From positions 1 through 61,055 of the forward strand of contig QAKR01000027.1 of assembly GCA_003343705.1 (NCBI GenBank): 61,055 bases of DNA, written 5' to 3'. The notes under the pieces were generated by a model. That model searched no databases. It saw only the letters and a program-made list of their open reading frames with translations, and was not told the DNA's origin. Of the stretch, positions 51,795 to 61,055 are shown in pieces. Position numbers and translations under genes: made by a program. The DNA is from Clostridiales bacterium (lineage in GTDB: Bacteria; Bacillota; Clostridia; Oscillospirales; UBA644). Within the stretch, counting starts at the first letter, position 1. Every line of letters starts with the position of its first letter.

Positions 51795-54491
51795 ATGGAT
51801 GATATAAGAGCAAATCCCGATGAGATATTAAAAAACATAGAAAGATCTTCAAAGGTCACAAACAGAGGCCATCTTAAGATCTTTTTCGGGTATGCCGCAG
51901 GTGTTGGCAAAACTTATGCAATGCTCAAGGCTGCACATGCTGCAGTTAAACATGGCATTGATGCTGTTGTAGGGTATGTTGAACCCCACCAAAGGCCTAA
52001 AACCTCAGCCTTATTAATGGGGTTGGAGGTTCTTGAACCTCTTACGATTGAGTATAAAGGGATTAAGCTCAAAGAGCTTAATCTAGATGCTGTAATCAAA
52101 CGTAAACCTAAAGTAATTATTGTTGATGAGCTTGCACATACAAATGCAGAGGGTTGCCGTCACTCTAAACGCTACCAAGATGTTGAAGAGATTCTTAAGG
52201 CTGGTATTGATGTTTACACAACCGTAAATGTCCAACATATTGAAAGCCTTAATGATATGGTTGCATCAATTACCGGTGTAACCGTGCGAGAAAGAATACC
52301 CGATTATGTTTTTGATAATGCCGATCAGGTTGAGCTTGTTGATATTGAACCTGAGGAATTAATAGAGAGGCTTAAAGCCGGTAAAATATATAAAAAAGAA
52401 CAGGCACAAAAAGCTCTTGGAAACTTTTTTGATAGTAAAAATCTCACAGCGTTACGTGAAATAGCTCTTAGAAGGTGTGCAGACAGGGTTAACAAAATAT
52501 CAGAAAAGGCAAGGCTTGCTTCAAACAATGATTATTATACCGATGAACACGTTCTGGTGTGTCTCTCCTCATCACCCACAAATCCTAAAATTATCAGAAC
52601 TGCAGCAAGAATGGCAAACGCTTTTAAAGGTAGTTTTACGGCTTTATTTGTAGAAACTACTTCTTTTAAAACTATGAGTGAGGAAGATCGAAACCGACTT
52701 CGCAGTAATATTAGGCTTGCCGAGCAACTTGGTGCTACTATAGAGACTGTTTATGGCGACGATGTCCCACTTCAGATTGCTGAGTTTGCTAGGCTTTCCG
52801 GAGTTTCAAAGATTGTTTTAGGAAGAAGCAACGCTAGACGAAAACATTTTTGGGATAAACCTACCTTAAGCGAACGATTAACGGAGGCTTCTTCAAGTCT
52901 TGATATATATATAATACCAGATAAAGTAATTACTCATTATCGGGCAAGAAAAGAGAAATTTAAGCCACAAGGTGTCAAAGGCGTTTTGACAGATATATTT
53001 AGAAGCTCTATAATGTTGATAGCCGCAACACTTGTCGGGTATGTTTTTGAAATGCTTAATTTCAGTGAAGCAAACATTATCACTGTTTATATTTTAAGTG
53101 TACTAATAACAGCAATTATAACAACCAGACGAAGATATAGTTTGATTTCCTCTGTTTTGAGTGTTTTAACTTTTAATTTTTGTTTCACTGATCCTCGATT
53201 TACGTTTAATGCTTATGAATCGGGTTATCCGGCAACATTTATAATTATGTTAATTGCGGCTTTTATTACCAGCTCGTTGGCTGTTAAGATTAAACAAAGT
53301 GCAAAAATGTCAGCATCAACGGCTTATCGTACAAAGATACTACTGGAGACCAATCAACTTCTTCAGAAAGCAAATGATAAAGCTGGAATTATTACATATA
53401 CAGCAAACCAGCTTACTAAATTATTACAAAAAAGTATTGTGTTTTATCCTGAAGAAAATGGCGAGCTTACAAATCCTCTCATATTTCCTCTGAATCCTGA
53501 TTCAGAAACACAGCTGCTTACAGGTGAAAACGAAAAAGCTGTTGCTGCATGGGTGTTTAAGAATAATAAACATGCAGGTGCAACTACTAACACACTTGGA
53601 AGCGCAAAATGCCTTTATCTGGCTGTCAGAGTAAATGATGTTGTTTACGGAGTTGTAGGTATTGCGATGTCTGTGCCGTTGGACTCCTTTGAAAAAAACG
53701 TTGTATTATCGATTTTAGGTGAATGTGCATTAGCTTTGGAAAATGAAAAAGCTATCAGAGACAGGGAACAAGCTGCAATTTTAGCGAAAAATGAACAGTT
53801 ACGTGCAAATTTACTTCGCTCAATCTCACATGATTTGAGAACCCCACTTACTTCAATTTCCGGAAACGCGGGCATACTTTTATCTAATGAAAGTAGTTTA
53901 AGCCCTGAAAAGAAACAGCAAATATATACAAATATTTACGAAGATTCTTTATGGCTTATTAATCTTGTGGAAAATTTGCTTTCCGTCACAAGGATAGAAG
54001 ACGGAACAATGAAATTGAATATGAACGCAGAACTTATGGACGAGATTGTTGCTGAAGCTGTGCATCATTTAAGGCGGAGGCTGGAAAAGTATGAAGTAAC
54101 TATAAATCAGTCGGAAGAATTTATTATGGCAAAAATAGATGCAAGGCTTATTGTTCAAGTTATAATAAATATTATTGATAATGCTGTCAAATATGCTCCG
54201 GAAGGCAGCCAAATCTCGATAAATACAATTAAAAAAGGGGATCTGGTTATTGTTGAAATTTCAGATACCGGAGACGGAATATCTGATGAAGCAAAGCCTA
54301 AAATATTTGATATGTTTTATACAGCAAATACTAAAATTGCAGACGGCAGAAGAAGTCTAGGGTTAGGGTTGGCTCTTTGCAAGTCAATTATAACAGCACA
54401 TGGCGGTGAAATTTCTGTTGTTGATAATAATCCTAAAGGCGCAATTTTTAAATTTACATTGCCGGCAGAGGAGGTAGTCTTGCATGAATAA
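51795..54491 (+). CDS. kdpD: Sensor histidine kinase KdpD
   Basis: An 898-residue full-length sensor of K+ limitation. Domains in order: the KdpD N-terminal domain with Walker A-like GYAAGVGKTYAML (GVGKT at 36-40) and VDELAHTNAEGCRH; a universal-stress-protein domain (~250-370, a site of cyclic di-AMP binding in some homologues); four transmembrane helices (~400-490, DUF4118); a GAF domain (~520-640); HisKA with the phospho-accepting H679 in SISHDLRTPLTSISG; and HATPase_c with IIDNAVKYAPEGS and LGLGLALCKSIITAHGG. It overlaps kdpE by 8 nt. Confidence 0.97.
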   Translation: MDDIRANPDEILKNIERSSKVTNRGHLKIFFGYAAGVGKTYAMLKAAHAAVKHGIDAVVGYVEPHQRPKTSALLMGLEVLEPLTIEYKGIKLKELNLDAVIKRKPKVIIVDELAHTNAEGCRHSKRYQDVEEILKAGIDVYTTVNVQHIESLNDMVASITGVTVRERIPDYVFDNADQVELVDIEPEELIERLKAGKIYKKEQAQKALGNFFDSKNLTALREIALRRCADRVNKISEKARLASNNDYYTDEHVLVCLSSSPTNPKIIRTAARMANAFKGSFTALFVETTSFKTMSEEDRNRLRSNIRLAEQLGATIETVYGDDVPLQIAEFARLSGVSKIVLGRSNARRKHFWDKPTLSERLTEASSSLDIYIIPDKVITHYRARKEKFKPQGVKGVLTDIFRSSIMLIAATLVGYVFEMLNFSEANIITVYILSVLITAIITTRRRYSLISSVLSVLTFNFCFTDPRFTFNAYESGYPATFIIMLIAAFITSSLAVKIKQSAKMSASTAYRTKILLETNQLLQKANDKAGIITYTANQLTKLLQKSIVFYPEENGELTNPLIFPLNPDSETQLLTGENEKAVAAWVFKNNKHAGATTNTLGSAKCLYLAVRVNDVVYGVVGIAMSVPLDSFEKNVVLSILGECALALENEKAIRDREQAAILAKNEQLRANLLRSISHDLRTPLTSISGNAGILLSNESSLSPEKKQQIYTNIYEDSLWLINLVENLLSVTRIEDGTMKLNMNAELMDEIVAEAVHHLRRRLEKYEVTINQSEEFIMAKIDARLIVQVIINIIDNAVKYAPEGSQISINTIKKGDLVIVEISDTGDGISDEAKPKIFDMFYTANTKIADGRRSLGLGLALCKSIITAHGGEISVVDNNPKGAIFKFTLPAEEVVLHE

Positions 54492-55182
54492 ACCTTTAAT
54501 TTTAGTTGTTGAAGATGATTCCGCAATTCGAAATTTAATATCAACAACGCTTGAGACACATGATTATAAATATCATACAGCGCCAAACGGAGAGGCAGCA
54601 ATTCTTGAAGCTGTATCCAATAAACCGGATGTTTTACTTCTTGATTTAGGCCTTCCGGATATTGACGGAGTTGAAATCATAAAAAAAATCCGGACATGGT
54701 CTACAATGCCGATTATTGTTATCAGCGCAAGAAGTGAAGACCATGATAAAATTGAAGCTTTAGATGCGGGCGCGGATGATTATATAACAAAACCTTTTTC
54801 TGTTGAAGAGCTTCTTGCAAGGTTAAGAGTTGCGTTAAGAAGACTTACTTATTCTCAAAGCGCTGAGGGTATGAAAAGCTCTGTCTTTAATAACGGTGAA
54901 CTTAAAATTGATTATTCATCGGGGTGTGTTTATATTTCTGATGATGAATTGCATCTTACCCCTATTGAATATAAGCTTATTTGTTTGCTTGCTAAGAATG
55001 TAGGTAAAGTTCTGACGTATACGTTTATCACTCGTGAAATTTGGGGCAGTGCTTGGGAAAACGATGTTGCTTCTTTGCGCGTTTTTATGGCAACTCTCCG
55101 TAAGAAAATTGAAAAAGATACTTCTTGCCCACAGTACATTCAGACTCATGTAGGAATAGGATACAGAATGTTGAGAGTTTAA
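54484..55182 (+). CDS. kdpE: KDP operon response regulator KdpE
   Basis: A 232-residue OmpR/PhoB-type regulator that activates kdp transcription. The receiver domain has the acidic pocket EDD at ~10-12, the phosphorylated D54 in LLLDLGLPDIDG, T/S in VISAR and the conserved lysine in YITKPF. The C-terminal winged helix (~130-230) includes LTPIEYKLICLLAKNVGKVLT. It follows kdpD with an overlap and is the last gene of the operon; 183 nt of non-coding sequence with a terminator follows. Confidence 0.97.
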   Translation: MNKPLILVVEDDSAIRNLISTTLETHDYKYHTAPNGEAAILEAVSNKPDVLLLDLGLPDIDGVEIIKKIRTWSTMPIIVISARSEDHDKIEALDAGADDYITKPFSVEELLARLRVALRRLTYSQSAEGMKSSVFNNGELKIDYSSGCVYISDDELHLTPIEYKLICLLAKNVGKVLTYTFITREIWGSAWENDVASLRVFMATLRKKIEKDTSCPQYIQTHVGIGYRMLRV

Positions 55183-55309
55183 CAATGAGTTTTCTAAGGT
55201 TGTGATAATGGTTGTTAACCGGGTGAGTATAGCTGGCGTAACGATAAAAATTTATGTGAAGCTTAAACTATTGCTCAAATTAATTTACTATAACATAAAA
55301 TTATTTTAT

Positions 55310-55353
55310 AAAAAATCCATTCAGAGCCGGTAACAGCCCTGAATGGATTTTTT
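55310..55353. terminator. Intrinsic terminator between convergent kdpE and the S24-like gene
   Basis: The arms AAAAAATCCATTCAG and CTGAATGGATTTTTT are perfectly complementary over 15 bp, with a short loop containing AGCCGGTAACAGCC. A and T runs on either side allow termination in both directions. Confidence 0.9.
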
Positions 55354-55365
55354 ATGAATCTTTAA

Positions 55366-55716
55366 TTATTCAACTACAATTGCTTTTATTTTTGCACTTC
55401 TAAGGTTTACACCTGCAAAAAAGATATCTTCATATTCTTTATTTTCTGCAAAAAATGTAAGAAAATCTTTATCATAAGTCATGTTTCTAAGATAATATTT
55501 TTGCCCTACAGCGAAGATTACAGTTGACCCAGGCTTAGCCTTTTGTGTGCAACGACAGAGAATAGGAGATCCTTTTGCAAATCTCGGTTCCATACTGTCA
55601 TCGTTCATTTCAAAAAAGAAAAGATCGTCGCCTTCGACTCCTGTGGGAGCGGCTGCAGTTTTTGCTGCGTTTTTATTTTCCATATCTTCAAAAGACGAGT
55701 ATACGGGAATATCCAT
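55366..55716 (-). CDS. Stand-alone S24/LexA-like peptidase-fold protein
   Basis: A 116-residue protein consisting only of the LexA/S24 C-terminal fold. The nucleophile motif is present as EMNDDSMEPRFAKGS (S41). The place of the catalytic lysine, normally in a TVKRL-type segment, reads KYYLRNM, putting leucine 76 there, so self-cleavage by the usual Ser-Lys dyad is doubtful. There is no N-terminal DNA-binding domain. The first 30 residues are E/A/K-rich and probably flexible. It is monocistronic. It may be a degenerate repressor remnant or a ligand-sensing domain; nothing nearby suggests a prophage. Confidence 0.72.
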   Translation of the reverse strand: MDIPVYSSFEDMENKNAAKTAAAPTGVEGDDLFFFEMNDDSMEPRFAKGSPILCRCTQKAKPGSTVIFAVGQKYYLRNMTYDKDFLTFFAENKEYEDIFFAGVNLRSAKIKAIVVE

Positions 55717-55771
55717 GTTTAAAAGTCCTTTCGGGTATAAATATACGATAATAAATGTTTAAAATACAATA

Positions 55772-57319
55772 TTAATGTTTAAAATGTCTTTGTCCTGTAA
55801 AAATCATGGCAATGTTATATTCATTGCACTTTTTAATGGAATCTTCGTCTCGTATAGAGCCACCCGGCTGAATAATAGCCGTGACACCAGCCTTATGTGC
55901 CAGCTCTACACAGTCATCAAAGGGGAAGAAAGCATCGGAAGCCATAACAGCCCCAATCGACTTCTCCCCTGCATATCTTACTGCAAGGTCGAGAGCTGTA
56001 ACCCTATTTGTTTGACCTGGCCCGATTCCAACTGAGGTATGACCTTTTGCAAGTGCGATACCGTTAGATTTTGTGTGTTTAACAACTTTCCAAGCAAACA
56101 TAAGGCTGTCGAGTTCCTCGGCTGTGGGCTGACGTGTAGTAACGCAGTGCGGTTCTTCATCGTAAAGACGAGCATCTAATTCTTGAATTAAGAGCCCTCC
56201 GGCAACTTTTTTGTAGTCCATCATATCTGCTGTGTTTTTCTTAGCGACAGCAGGTAGTTCCAAAACACGTAGGTTGGGTTTTTTAGCGAATATTTCCAGA
56301 GCCTTTTCAGAATAAGAAGGAGCGATTACGATTTCAAGGAACAATTTATTCACTTCAACGATTTCATTTGCGGTTTCTTCATCAAAAGGCATGTTTGTTG
56401 CAAGGATTCCGCCGTAAATTGAAACGGGGTCTGCTGCGTATGCTTGTTGATATGCTTCTAAAAGAGTTTTCCCGTTAGATACGCCGCAGGGATTTGCATG
56501 TTTAACACCGACCACGGTTATTTCATCCCCGAATTCTTTTAACAAATCCATTGCGCCGTTAGCATCGTTTATATTGCAAAAACTCAGTTCTTTCCCTTGA
56601 ATCTGTTTAGCTGCCGCAAGAGTCCCTTCGAAGTGCCCAATTTCTTTATAAAAAGCAGCTTTTTGATGGGGGTTTTCACCGTAACGTAAATCCTGAACTT
56701 TTTCAAATGTTGCGGTATATGTTTCAGGAAGGGGAGATTTTCCCAGTTGTTCACGAAGATATTTTGCAATTAAAGCATCATAGGCTGCAGTGTGTTCAAA
56801 AACTTTAAGGGCTAAATCTTTTTTTGTTTCAAGAGAAATTCCGCCGTTTTCTAATTCATTAATAACCCTATCATAATCTTCAGGTGCTACTATTACGGCA
56901 ACATCCGGATGGTTTTTTGCAGCCGCCCTTATCATTGTAGGTCCGCCTATATCAATGTTTTCAACAGCGATTTCAAAGGTTGTTCCTTCTTTTAAAATAG
57001 TCTCTTTAAAAGGATAAAGGTTAATTGCTACAATGTCTATCGGCTCTACTCCAAGTTCTTTGATCTGTTCCATATGTTCCGTTTTTGATCTCATTGCAAG
57101 AATTCCTGCATGAATCATGGGATGAAGTGTTTTTACTCTTCCGTCAAGACATTCAGGGAATCCTGTAACATCGCTTACCCCAGTAACTTTTATACCATTT
57201 TCTTTCAACGTTTTTGCTGTTCCTCCCGTAGAAAGAATTTCAAACCCGTTTTCAATAAGCTTTTTTGCAAAATCTACAATGCCGGTCTTGTCCGAAACGC
57301 TTAAAAGTGCCCTCTTCAT
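55772..57319 (-). CDS. purH: Bifunctional AICAR formyltransferase/IMP cyclohydrolase
   Basis: Last two steps of de novo purine synthesis; 515 residues, full length. The N-terminal MGS-like cyclohydrolase domain (~1-195) begins MKRALLSVSDKTGIVDFAKKL and includes STGGTAKTLKENG and DGRVKTLHPMIHAG. The C-terminal AICAR transformylase has LRYGENPHQKAAFY, VKHANPCGVSNG and the end YNIAMIFTGQRHFKH. It is monocistronic here, away from other pur genes, and divergent from rpoB. Confidence 0.97.
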   Translation of the reverse strand: MKRALLSVSDKTGIVDFAKKLIENGFEILSTGGTAKTLKENGIKVTGVSDVTGFPECLDGRVKTLHPMIHAGILAMRSKTEHMEQIKELGVEPIDIVAINLYPFKETILKEGTTFEIAVENIDIGGPTMIRAAAKNHPDVAVIVAPEDYDRVINELENGGISLETKKDLALKVFEHTAAYDALIAKYLREQLGKSPLPETYTATFEKVQDLRYGENPHQKAAFYKEIGHFEGTLAAAKQIQGKELSFCNINDANGAMDLLKEFGDEITVVGVKHANPCGVSNGKTLLEAYQQAYAADPVSIYGGILATNMPFDEETANEIVEVNKLFLEIVIAPSYSEKALEIFAKKPNLRVLELPAVAKKNTADMMDYKKVAGGLLIQELDARLYDEEPHCVTTRQPTAEELDSLMFAWKVVKHTKSNGIALAKGHTSVGIGPGQTNRVTALDLAVRYAGEKSIGAVMASDAFFPFDDCVELAHKAGVTAIIQPGGSIRDEDSIKKCNEYNIAMIFTGQRHFKH

Positions 57320-57377
57320 TATGTAGAAGCCCTCCTGTTGTGATATTTAATAAAATAAAATTTAAATACTATTTGGT

Positions 57378-57405
57378 TTTATATGTAATATATAAATTTT
57401 GTCAA
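57378..57405 (-). promoter_or_regulatory. Sigma-A promoter of purH
   Basis: On the minus strand TTGACA (57405-57400), 16-nt spacer, TATAAA (57383-57378). It lies within 30 nt of the rpoB promoter on the other strand. No PurR box or guanine riboswitch was recognised in the short leader. Confidence 0.65.
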
Positions 57406-57431
57406 AAATAAAAAAATATCATATTTATCCG

Positions 57432-57460
57432 TTGACAATTAAGATAAATTATGATATAAT
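57432..57460 (+). promoter_or_regulatory. Consensus sigma-A promoter of rpoB
   Basis: TTGACA (57432-57437), 17-nt spacer, TATAAT (57455-57460): a perfect vegetative promoter. Confidence 0.9.
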
Positions 57461-57466
57461 TATAAA

Positions 57467-57720
57467 ATGCACAATAACGATAATGGGTGAGTATCCCTCT
57501 TAAGGCCACGATCTCTTATATTTTGTGGACGTTTTATCACCTGTTAATACATTGCAACCCTATGCATTTTTGAGGTGTTGAGGGGCCGATTTTTCTGATT
57601 AGATCGGGAAAAATCAGTGCACACACGATGGATGCTTTGCTGTTTATTGTGATTATTATAGCACACTTTTCCGCAAAATGCAAGAGGTTTTTGAAAAATT
57701 TGAACGGAGATGATTATTGC
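57467..57720 (+). promoter_or_regulatory. Long rpoB 5' leader
   Basis: About 255 nt of transcribed non-coding sequence before rpoB. It can form several stems: GATTTTTC/GGAAAAATC around 57590-57620, a TCACCT/AGGTG pairing around 57537-57577, and a GTGC/GCAC pairing around 57620-57665. No known riboswitch or protein-binding consensus was recognised. Its length and structure suggest post-initiation control of RNA polymerase synthesis. Confidence 0.5.
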
Positions 57721-60700
57721 ATGACACAAAAGGTTGATCCCTCTGTTGTCGGAGCACATTACGAAACGCTCGGAAAAACACAACGTGTAAGCTTTGCTAA
57801 AATCAAACAATTACAGGAAGTGCCGAACCTTATCGCCATACAGCTCCAATCATACAAGTGGTTTGTCGAGGAAGGAATGAAGGCAGTTCTTAAAGACAGT
57901 TCCAATGTTATTGATCATACTGGAACTATTGTCCTTGATTACATCGATTACGCTATCGACAAAGAACCTAAATATTCCGTAGAGGAATGTAAAGAAAGAG
58001 ACGCAACTTACGCTGCCCCGCTGAGAATAACTTGCCGTCTTACAAATATGGTAACAAAGGAAATTCAAGACCAGACAATTTTCTTTGGTGATTTTCCGTT
58101 GATGACGGAAACAGGTACATTTATTATTAACGGAGCGGAACGTGTAGTCGTTTCTCAGCTCGTCAGATCTCCGGGTGTATATTTTTCATATGAGATGGAC
58201 AAGAGCGGAAACAAGCTGTTCAGCGGAACGGTTATGCCTAACAGAGGTCCGTGGATTGAATATGAAACAGACGCTAACGATGTTTTATGTGTTCGTGTTG
58301 ATAAGGGCAAGAAATTTCCTGTAACAACTCTTATACGCGCTTTTGGCATTGAAACAGACGAAGAAATTAAAGAAATGTTCGGTGAAGATCACGTTATTAT
58401 GGCAACTCTTGAAAAAGAGGCTACAGGTAGACGTGATATTAACCCCGGCGAATCACGTCGTAATCAGGCTTTGAAAGAGCTCTATATAAAACTCAGACCT
58501 GGTGAGCCTGCAACAGTAGACAGTGCTGTTGCCCATATTGATAATCTTTTCTTTAATGAAAGAACATACGATCTAACTCGTGTAGGTCGTTATAAATATA
58601 ATAAAAAGCTCGCAATAGGATCCAGAATAGTTGACAGAACGCTCACCAGACCGGTGTGCGATCCTTTCACGGGCGAAATTCTTGCAGATGCAGGCGATTA
58701 TATCAATCGTGAACTTGCAAAGAAAATTCAAGATGCAGGTGTTTTTGAAGCGTATATTAACATTGAAGAACAGGAAGTTCGCGTATTCTCCAACGGAATG
58801 GTAAATATGCAGAATTTCGTCTCTTTTGATGTTGGGAGCGTAGGGGTAAATGAGTGGGTTAAATTCTCCGTTCTTAAAGAGATCATTACAGAGTCTAAAG
58901 ACGAAGCTGAAATAATAGAAAAAACCAAAGCTCGCCTCTCTGAACTTATTCCTATGACAATAAGCAATGAAGATATATTTGCTTCACTTAACTATATTAT
59001 TGGTTTAAATCACGGAATAGGTACAACTGACGATATTGACCATCTTGGTAATCGTCGTATCCGTTCTGTCGGTGAACTTTTACAAAATCAATTTAGAATA
59101 GGCTTCACAAGAATGGAGCGTACAATCAAGGAAAAGATGAATATGCAAAACCTTGAAATTGTTACGCCGTCACATCTTTTAAATACACGTCCTGTTATTG
59201 CGGCAATACGTGAGTTTTTTGGATCCTCACCTCTTTCGCAGTTTATGGATCAGACAAACCCTCTTGCAGCAATTACACATAAAAGAAGACTTTCAGCTCT
59301 CGGACCGGGCGGTCTTACCCGTGATCGTGCAGGGTTCGATGTTCGTGACGTTCATTACACACACTACGGCCGTATGTGTCCGGTTGAAACTCCTGAAGGT
59401 CCGAACATTGGTCTTATCTCGTATCTTTCGAGTTATGCAAGAATTAATGAATACGGATTTATAGAAGCACCCTACAGACGTATTGATCAAAAAACAGGTG
59501 TTGTTACCGACGAAGTCGAGTATATGACAGCTGATGTAGAAGATAATTATATTGTTGCACAGGCAAACGAGCCGTTGGATGATCAGGGCTGTTTGAAAAA
59601 AGAGCGTGTTGCAGTCCGTTTCAGAGACTCAATCATGGAAATAGAGCGTGAAAAAGTCGATTACATGGACGTTTCACCCCGTATGGTTGTATCTGTTGCG
59701 ACATCGCTTATTCCGTTCCTTGAAAACGATGACGCTATACGTGCATTAATGGGATCTAACATGCAACGTCAGGCTGTCCCCCTTATAAAAACACAAGCTC
59801 CGATAGTCGGAACCGGTATGGAATATAGAACAGGAACAGACAGCGGTGTTTGTATCTTGGCTAAAAAAGCAGGCGTTGTTGAAAGCGTTTGTGCAAATGA
59901 AATTATAATTAAAAACGAAGAAGGCAGTCTTGACACTTACAGACTCACAAAGTTCTTACGTTCAAACCAAGCAACCTGTATAAACCAGCGTGTAATCGTT
60001 AAAAAAGGACAGAAAATTGAAAAAGGTGAGGTTATCGCAGACGGACCTTCTACAGAAAATGGCGAACTTTCACTTGGTAAAAACGTTCTTATCGGTTTCA
60101 TGACTTGGGAAGGTTATAACTACGAGGATGCTATTTTGCTTAATGAGAAACTTGTTAAGGAAGATACATTTACTTCAATTCATATAGAAGAATATGAAAT
60201 AGATGCAAAAGAAACAAAACTTGGGCCTGAGGAAATCACAAGTGATATTCCTGCTGTCAGCAAAGACCTTTTAGCTGACCTTGACGACAACGGTATAATC
60301 CGTATAGGTGCAGAAGTTCACTCCGGCGACATTCTTGTTGGTAGAGTTTCACCAAAAGGTGATGCTGAACAAACTGCTGAGGAAAGACTCTTAAGAGCTA
60401 TCTTTGGCGAAAAATCACGTGAAGTAAGAGATACCTCTCTTAAAGTTCCTCACGGTGAAAGCGGTATAGTCGTTGATGTTAAAGTGTTTACACGTGAAAA
60501 CTCCAACGAGCTTTCCCCTTCAACAAATAAAATTGTACGCGTATATCTTGCACAGAGAAGAAAAATTTCTGTGGGTGACAAAATGGCAGGACGTCACGGT
60601 AACAAAGGTGTTATCTCACGCATACTTCCACAGGAAGATATGCCGTTCTTACCAGATGGAAGACCTCTTGATATCGTTTTAAACCCGCTGGGCGTTCCTT

Positions 60701-61055
60701 CTCGTATGAATATCGGGCAGGTCCTTGAAGTCCATCTTGGTGCAGCAGCTTCTAAACTCGGTTGGAAGGTTATGACACCTGTATTCGACGGTGCAAAAGA
60801 GGAAGAAATTACCGAATGTCTTAAGCAGGCAGGCCTTCGTGCTGACGGTAAAACTGTGCTTTATGACGGCAGAACTGGTCTTCCTTTCGACGGACCCGTA
60901 ACAGTCGGATATATGTACTTCCTTAAACTTCATCACCTTGTTGACGATAAAATCCATGCACGTTCAACAGGCCCGTACTCGTTGGTTACACAGCAGCCTT
61001 TGGGTGGTAAAGCTCAGTTTGGTGGTCAGCGTTTCGGAGAAATGGAAGTTTGGGC
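57721..61055 (+). CDS. rpoB: RNA polymerase beta subunit (3' end cut by window)
   Basis: The first 1111 residues of the beta subunit; the C-terminus is outside the window. Recognisable segments include QLVRSPGVYF, the rifampicin region GSSPLSQFMDQTNPLAAITHKRRLSALGPGG written with FFGSSPLSQFMDQ, H and R at the usual sensitive positions, VCPVETPEGPNIGLI-like (RMCPVETPEGPNIG), GYNYEDAIL and KMAGRHGNKGV. The start ATG 57721 follows GGAGATGATTATTGC. rpoB usually follows rplJ-rplL; here it opens its own transcript, divergent from purH. Confidence 0.98.
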   Translation, partial: MTQKVDPSVVGAHYETLGKTQRVSFAKIKQLQEVPNLIAIQLQSYKWFVEEGMKAVLKDSSNVIDHTGTIVLDYIDYAIDKEPKYSVEECKERDATYAAPLRITCRLTNMVTKEIQDQTIFFGDFPLMTETGTFIINGAERVVVSQLVRSPGVYFSYEMDKSGNKLFSGTVMPNRGPWIEYETDANDVLCVRVDKGKKFPVTTLIRAFGIETDEEIKEMFGEDHVIMATLEKEATGRRDINPGESRRNQALKELYIKLRPGEPATVDSAVAHIDNLFFNERTYDLTRVGRYKYNKKLAIGSRIVDRTLTRPVCDPFTGEILADAGDYINRELAKKIQDAGVFEAYINIEEQEVRVFSNGMVNMQNFVSFDVGSVGVNEWVKFSVLKEIITESKDEAEIIEKTKARLSELIPMTISNEDIFASLNYIIGLNHGIGTTDDIDHLGNRRIRSVGELLQNQFRIGFTRMERTIKEKMNMQNLEIVTPSHLLNTRPVIAAIREFFGSSPLSQFMDQTNPLAAITHKRRLSALGPGGLTRDRAGFDVRDVHYTHYGRMCPVETPEGPNIGLISYLSSYARINEYGFIEAPYRRIDQKTGVVTDEVEYMTADVEDNYIVAQANEPLDDQGCLKKERVAVRFRDSIMEIEREKVDYMDVSPRMVVSVATSLIPFLENDDAIRALMGSNMQRQAVPLIKTQAPIVGTGMEYRTGTDSGVCILAKKAGVVESVCANEIIIKNEEGSLDTYRLTKFLRSNQATCINQRVIVKKGQKIEKGEVIADGPSTENGELSLGKNVLIGFMTWEGYNYEDAILLNEKLVKEDTFTSIHIEEYEIDAKETKLGPEEITSDIPAVSKDLLADLDDNGIIRIGAEVHSGDILVGRVSPKGDAEQTAEERLLRAIFGEKSREVRDTSLKVPHGESGIVVDVKVFTRENSNELSPSTNKIVRVYLAQRRKISVGDKMAGRHGNKGVISRILPQEDMPFLPDGRPLDIVLNPLGVPSRMNIGQVLEVHLGAAASKLGWKVMTPVFDGAKEEEITECLKQAGLRADGKTVLYDGRTGLPFDGPVTVGYMYFLKLHHLVDDKIHARSTGPYSLVTQQPLGGKAQFGGQRFGEMEVW

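Overview
The window is about 61 kb of AT-rich bacterial chromosome. Its genes are closely packed, with strong AGGAGG-type ribosome binding sites, intrinsic terminators and occasional TTG/GTG starts. The gene content points to a Gram-positive Firmicute of class Clostridia, probably a gut Oscillospiraceae/Ruminococcaceae-like lineage: a long-form hibernation factor, KtrAB, TrmFO, RecD2, Lgt of the GCCYG type, clostripain, WG-repeat lipoproteins and DUF4091. The genus assignment is inference. No rRNA, tRNA, CRISPR array, prophage or transposase was seen.

Layout. (1) 1-18077, all minus strand: an 18-gene block, mostly with overlapping or touching genes. It runs, in transcription order, ktrB-ktrA, SpoU methyltransferase, dprA, topA, trmFO, plsX, an ACP-like gene, rnc, a radical SAM gene, a membrane protein, a TetR regulator, an aminotransferase, trpS, a PH-like membrane protein, recD2, comF and cca (cut by the window edge). 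(2) 18297-23261, plus strand: a WG-repeat lipoprotein, a DUF4091 protein and a 640-residue secreted protein of unknown function. (3) 23282-32271, mixed: galM, a small conserved protein, a metallo-beta-lactamase, a diguanylate cyclase, an LRR protein, a TrmB-NagA fused frame, a Gfo/Idh oxidoreductase and ychF. (4) 32352-34708, plus strand: rpsF-ssb-rpsR from a consensus promoter, then ispF and a YfcE-like phosphoesterase. (5) 34827-40804: hpf, a clostripain lipoprotein, a DUF4190 protein, a hairpin-rich non-coding stretch, lgt and a YifB/ComM ATPase. (6) 41027-46689, plus strand: secA, aroA and two tandem alpha/beta hydrolases, one cytosolic and one a lipoprotein. (7) 47108-55182, plus strand: a complete kdpFABCDE operon including the 29-residue KdpF. 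(8) 55366-61055: an orphan S24-like protein, purH, and divergently the start of rpoB.

Functional themes are translation and its upkeep, DNA processing and competence-type genes (comF, dprA, yifB, ssb, recD2, topA), lipid precursor synthesis (plsX), envelope and secretion (secA, lgt and several lipoproteins), and two potassium systems (constitutive-type Ktr and inducible Kdp).

Most unusual items: an acyl-carrier-protein-like gene in the acpP position whose phosphopantetheine serine is glutamate; a TrmB-NagA single frame that exists only because an A tract has 8 rather than 7 residues; a YfcE homologue with two metal-ligand positions changed, preceded by an overlapping small ORF that takes the good Shine-Dalgarno; a run of inverted repeats upstream of lgt; and rpoB starting its own transcript with a 260-nt leader, detached from rplJL. 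No clearly new multi-gene defence or biosynthetic system was found.
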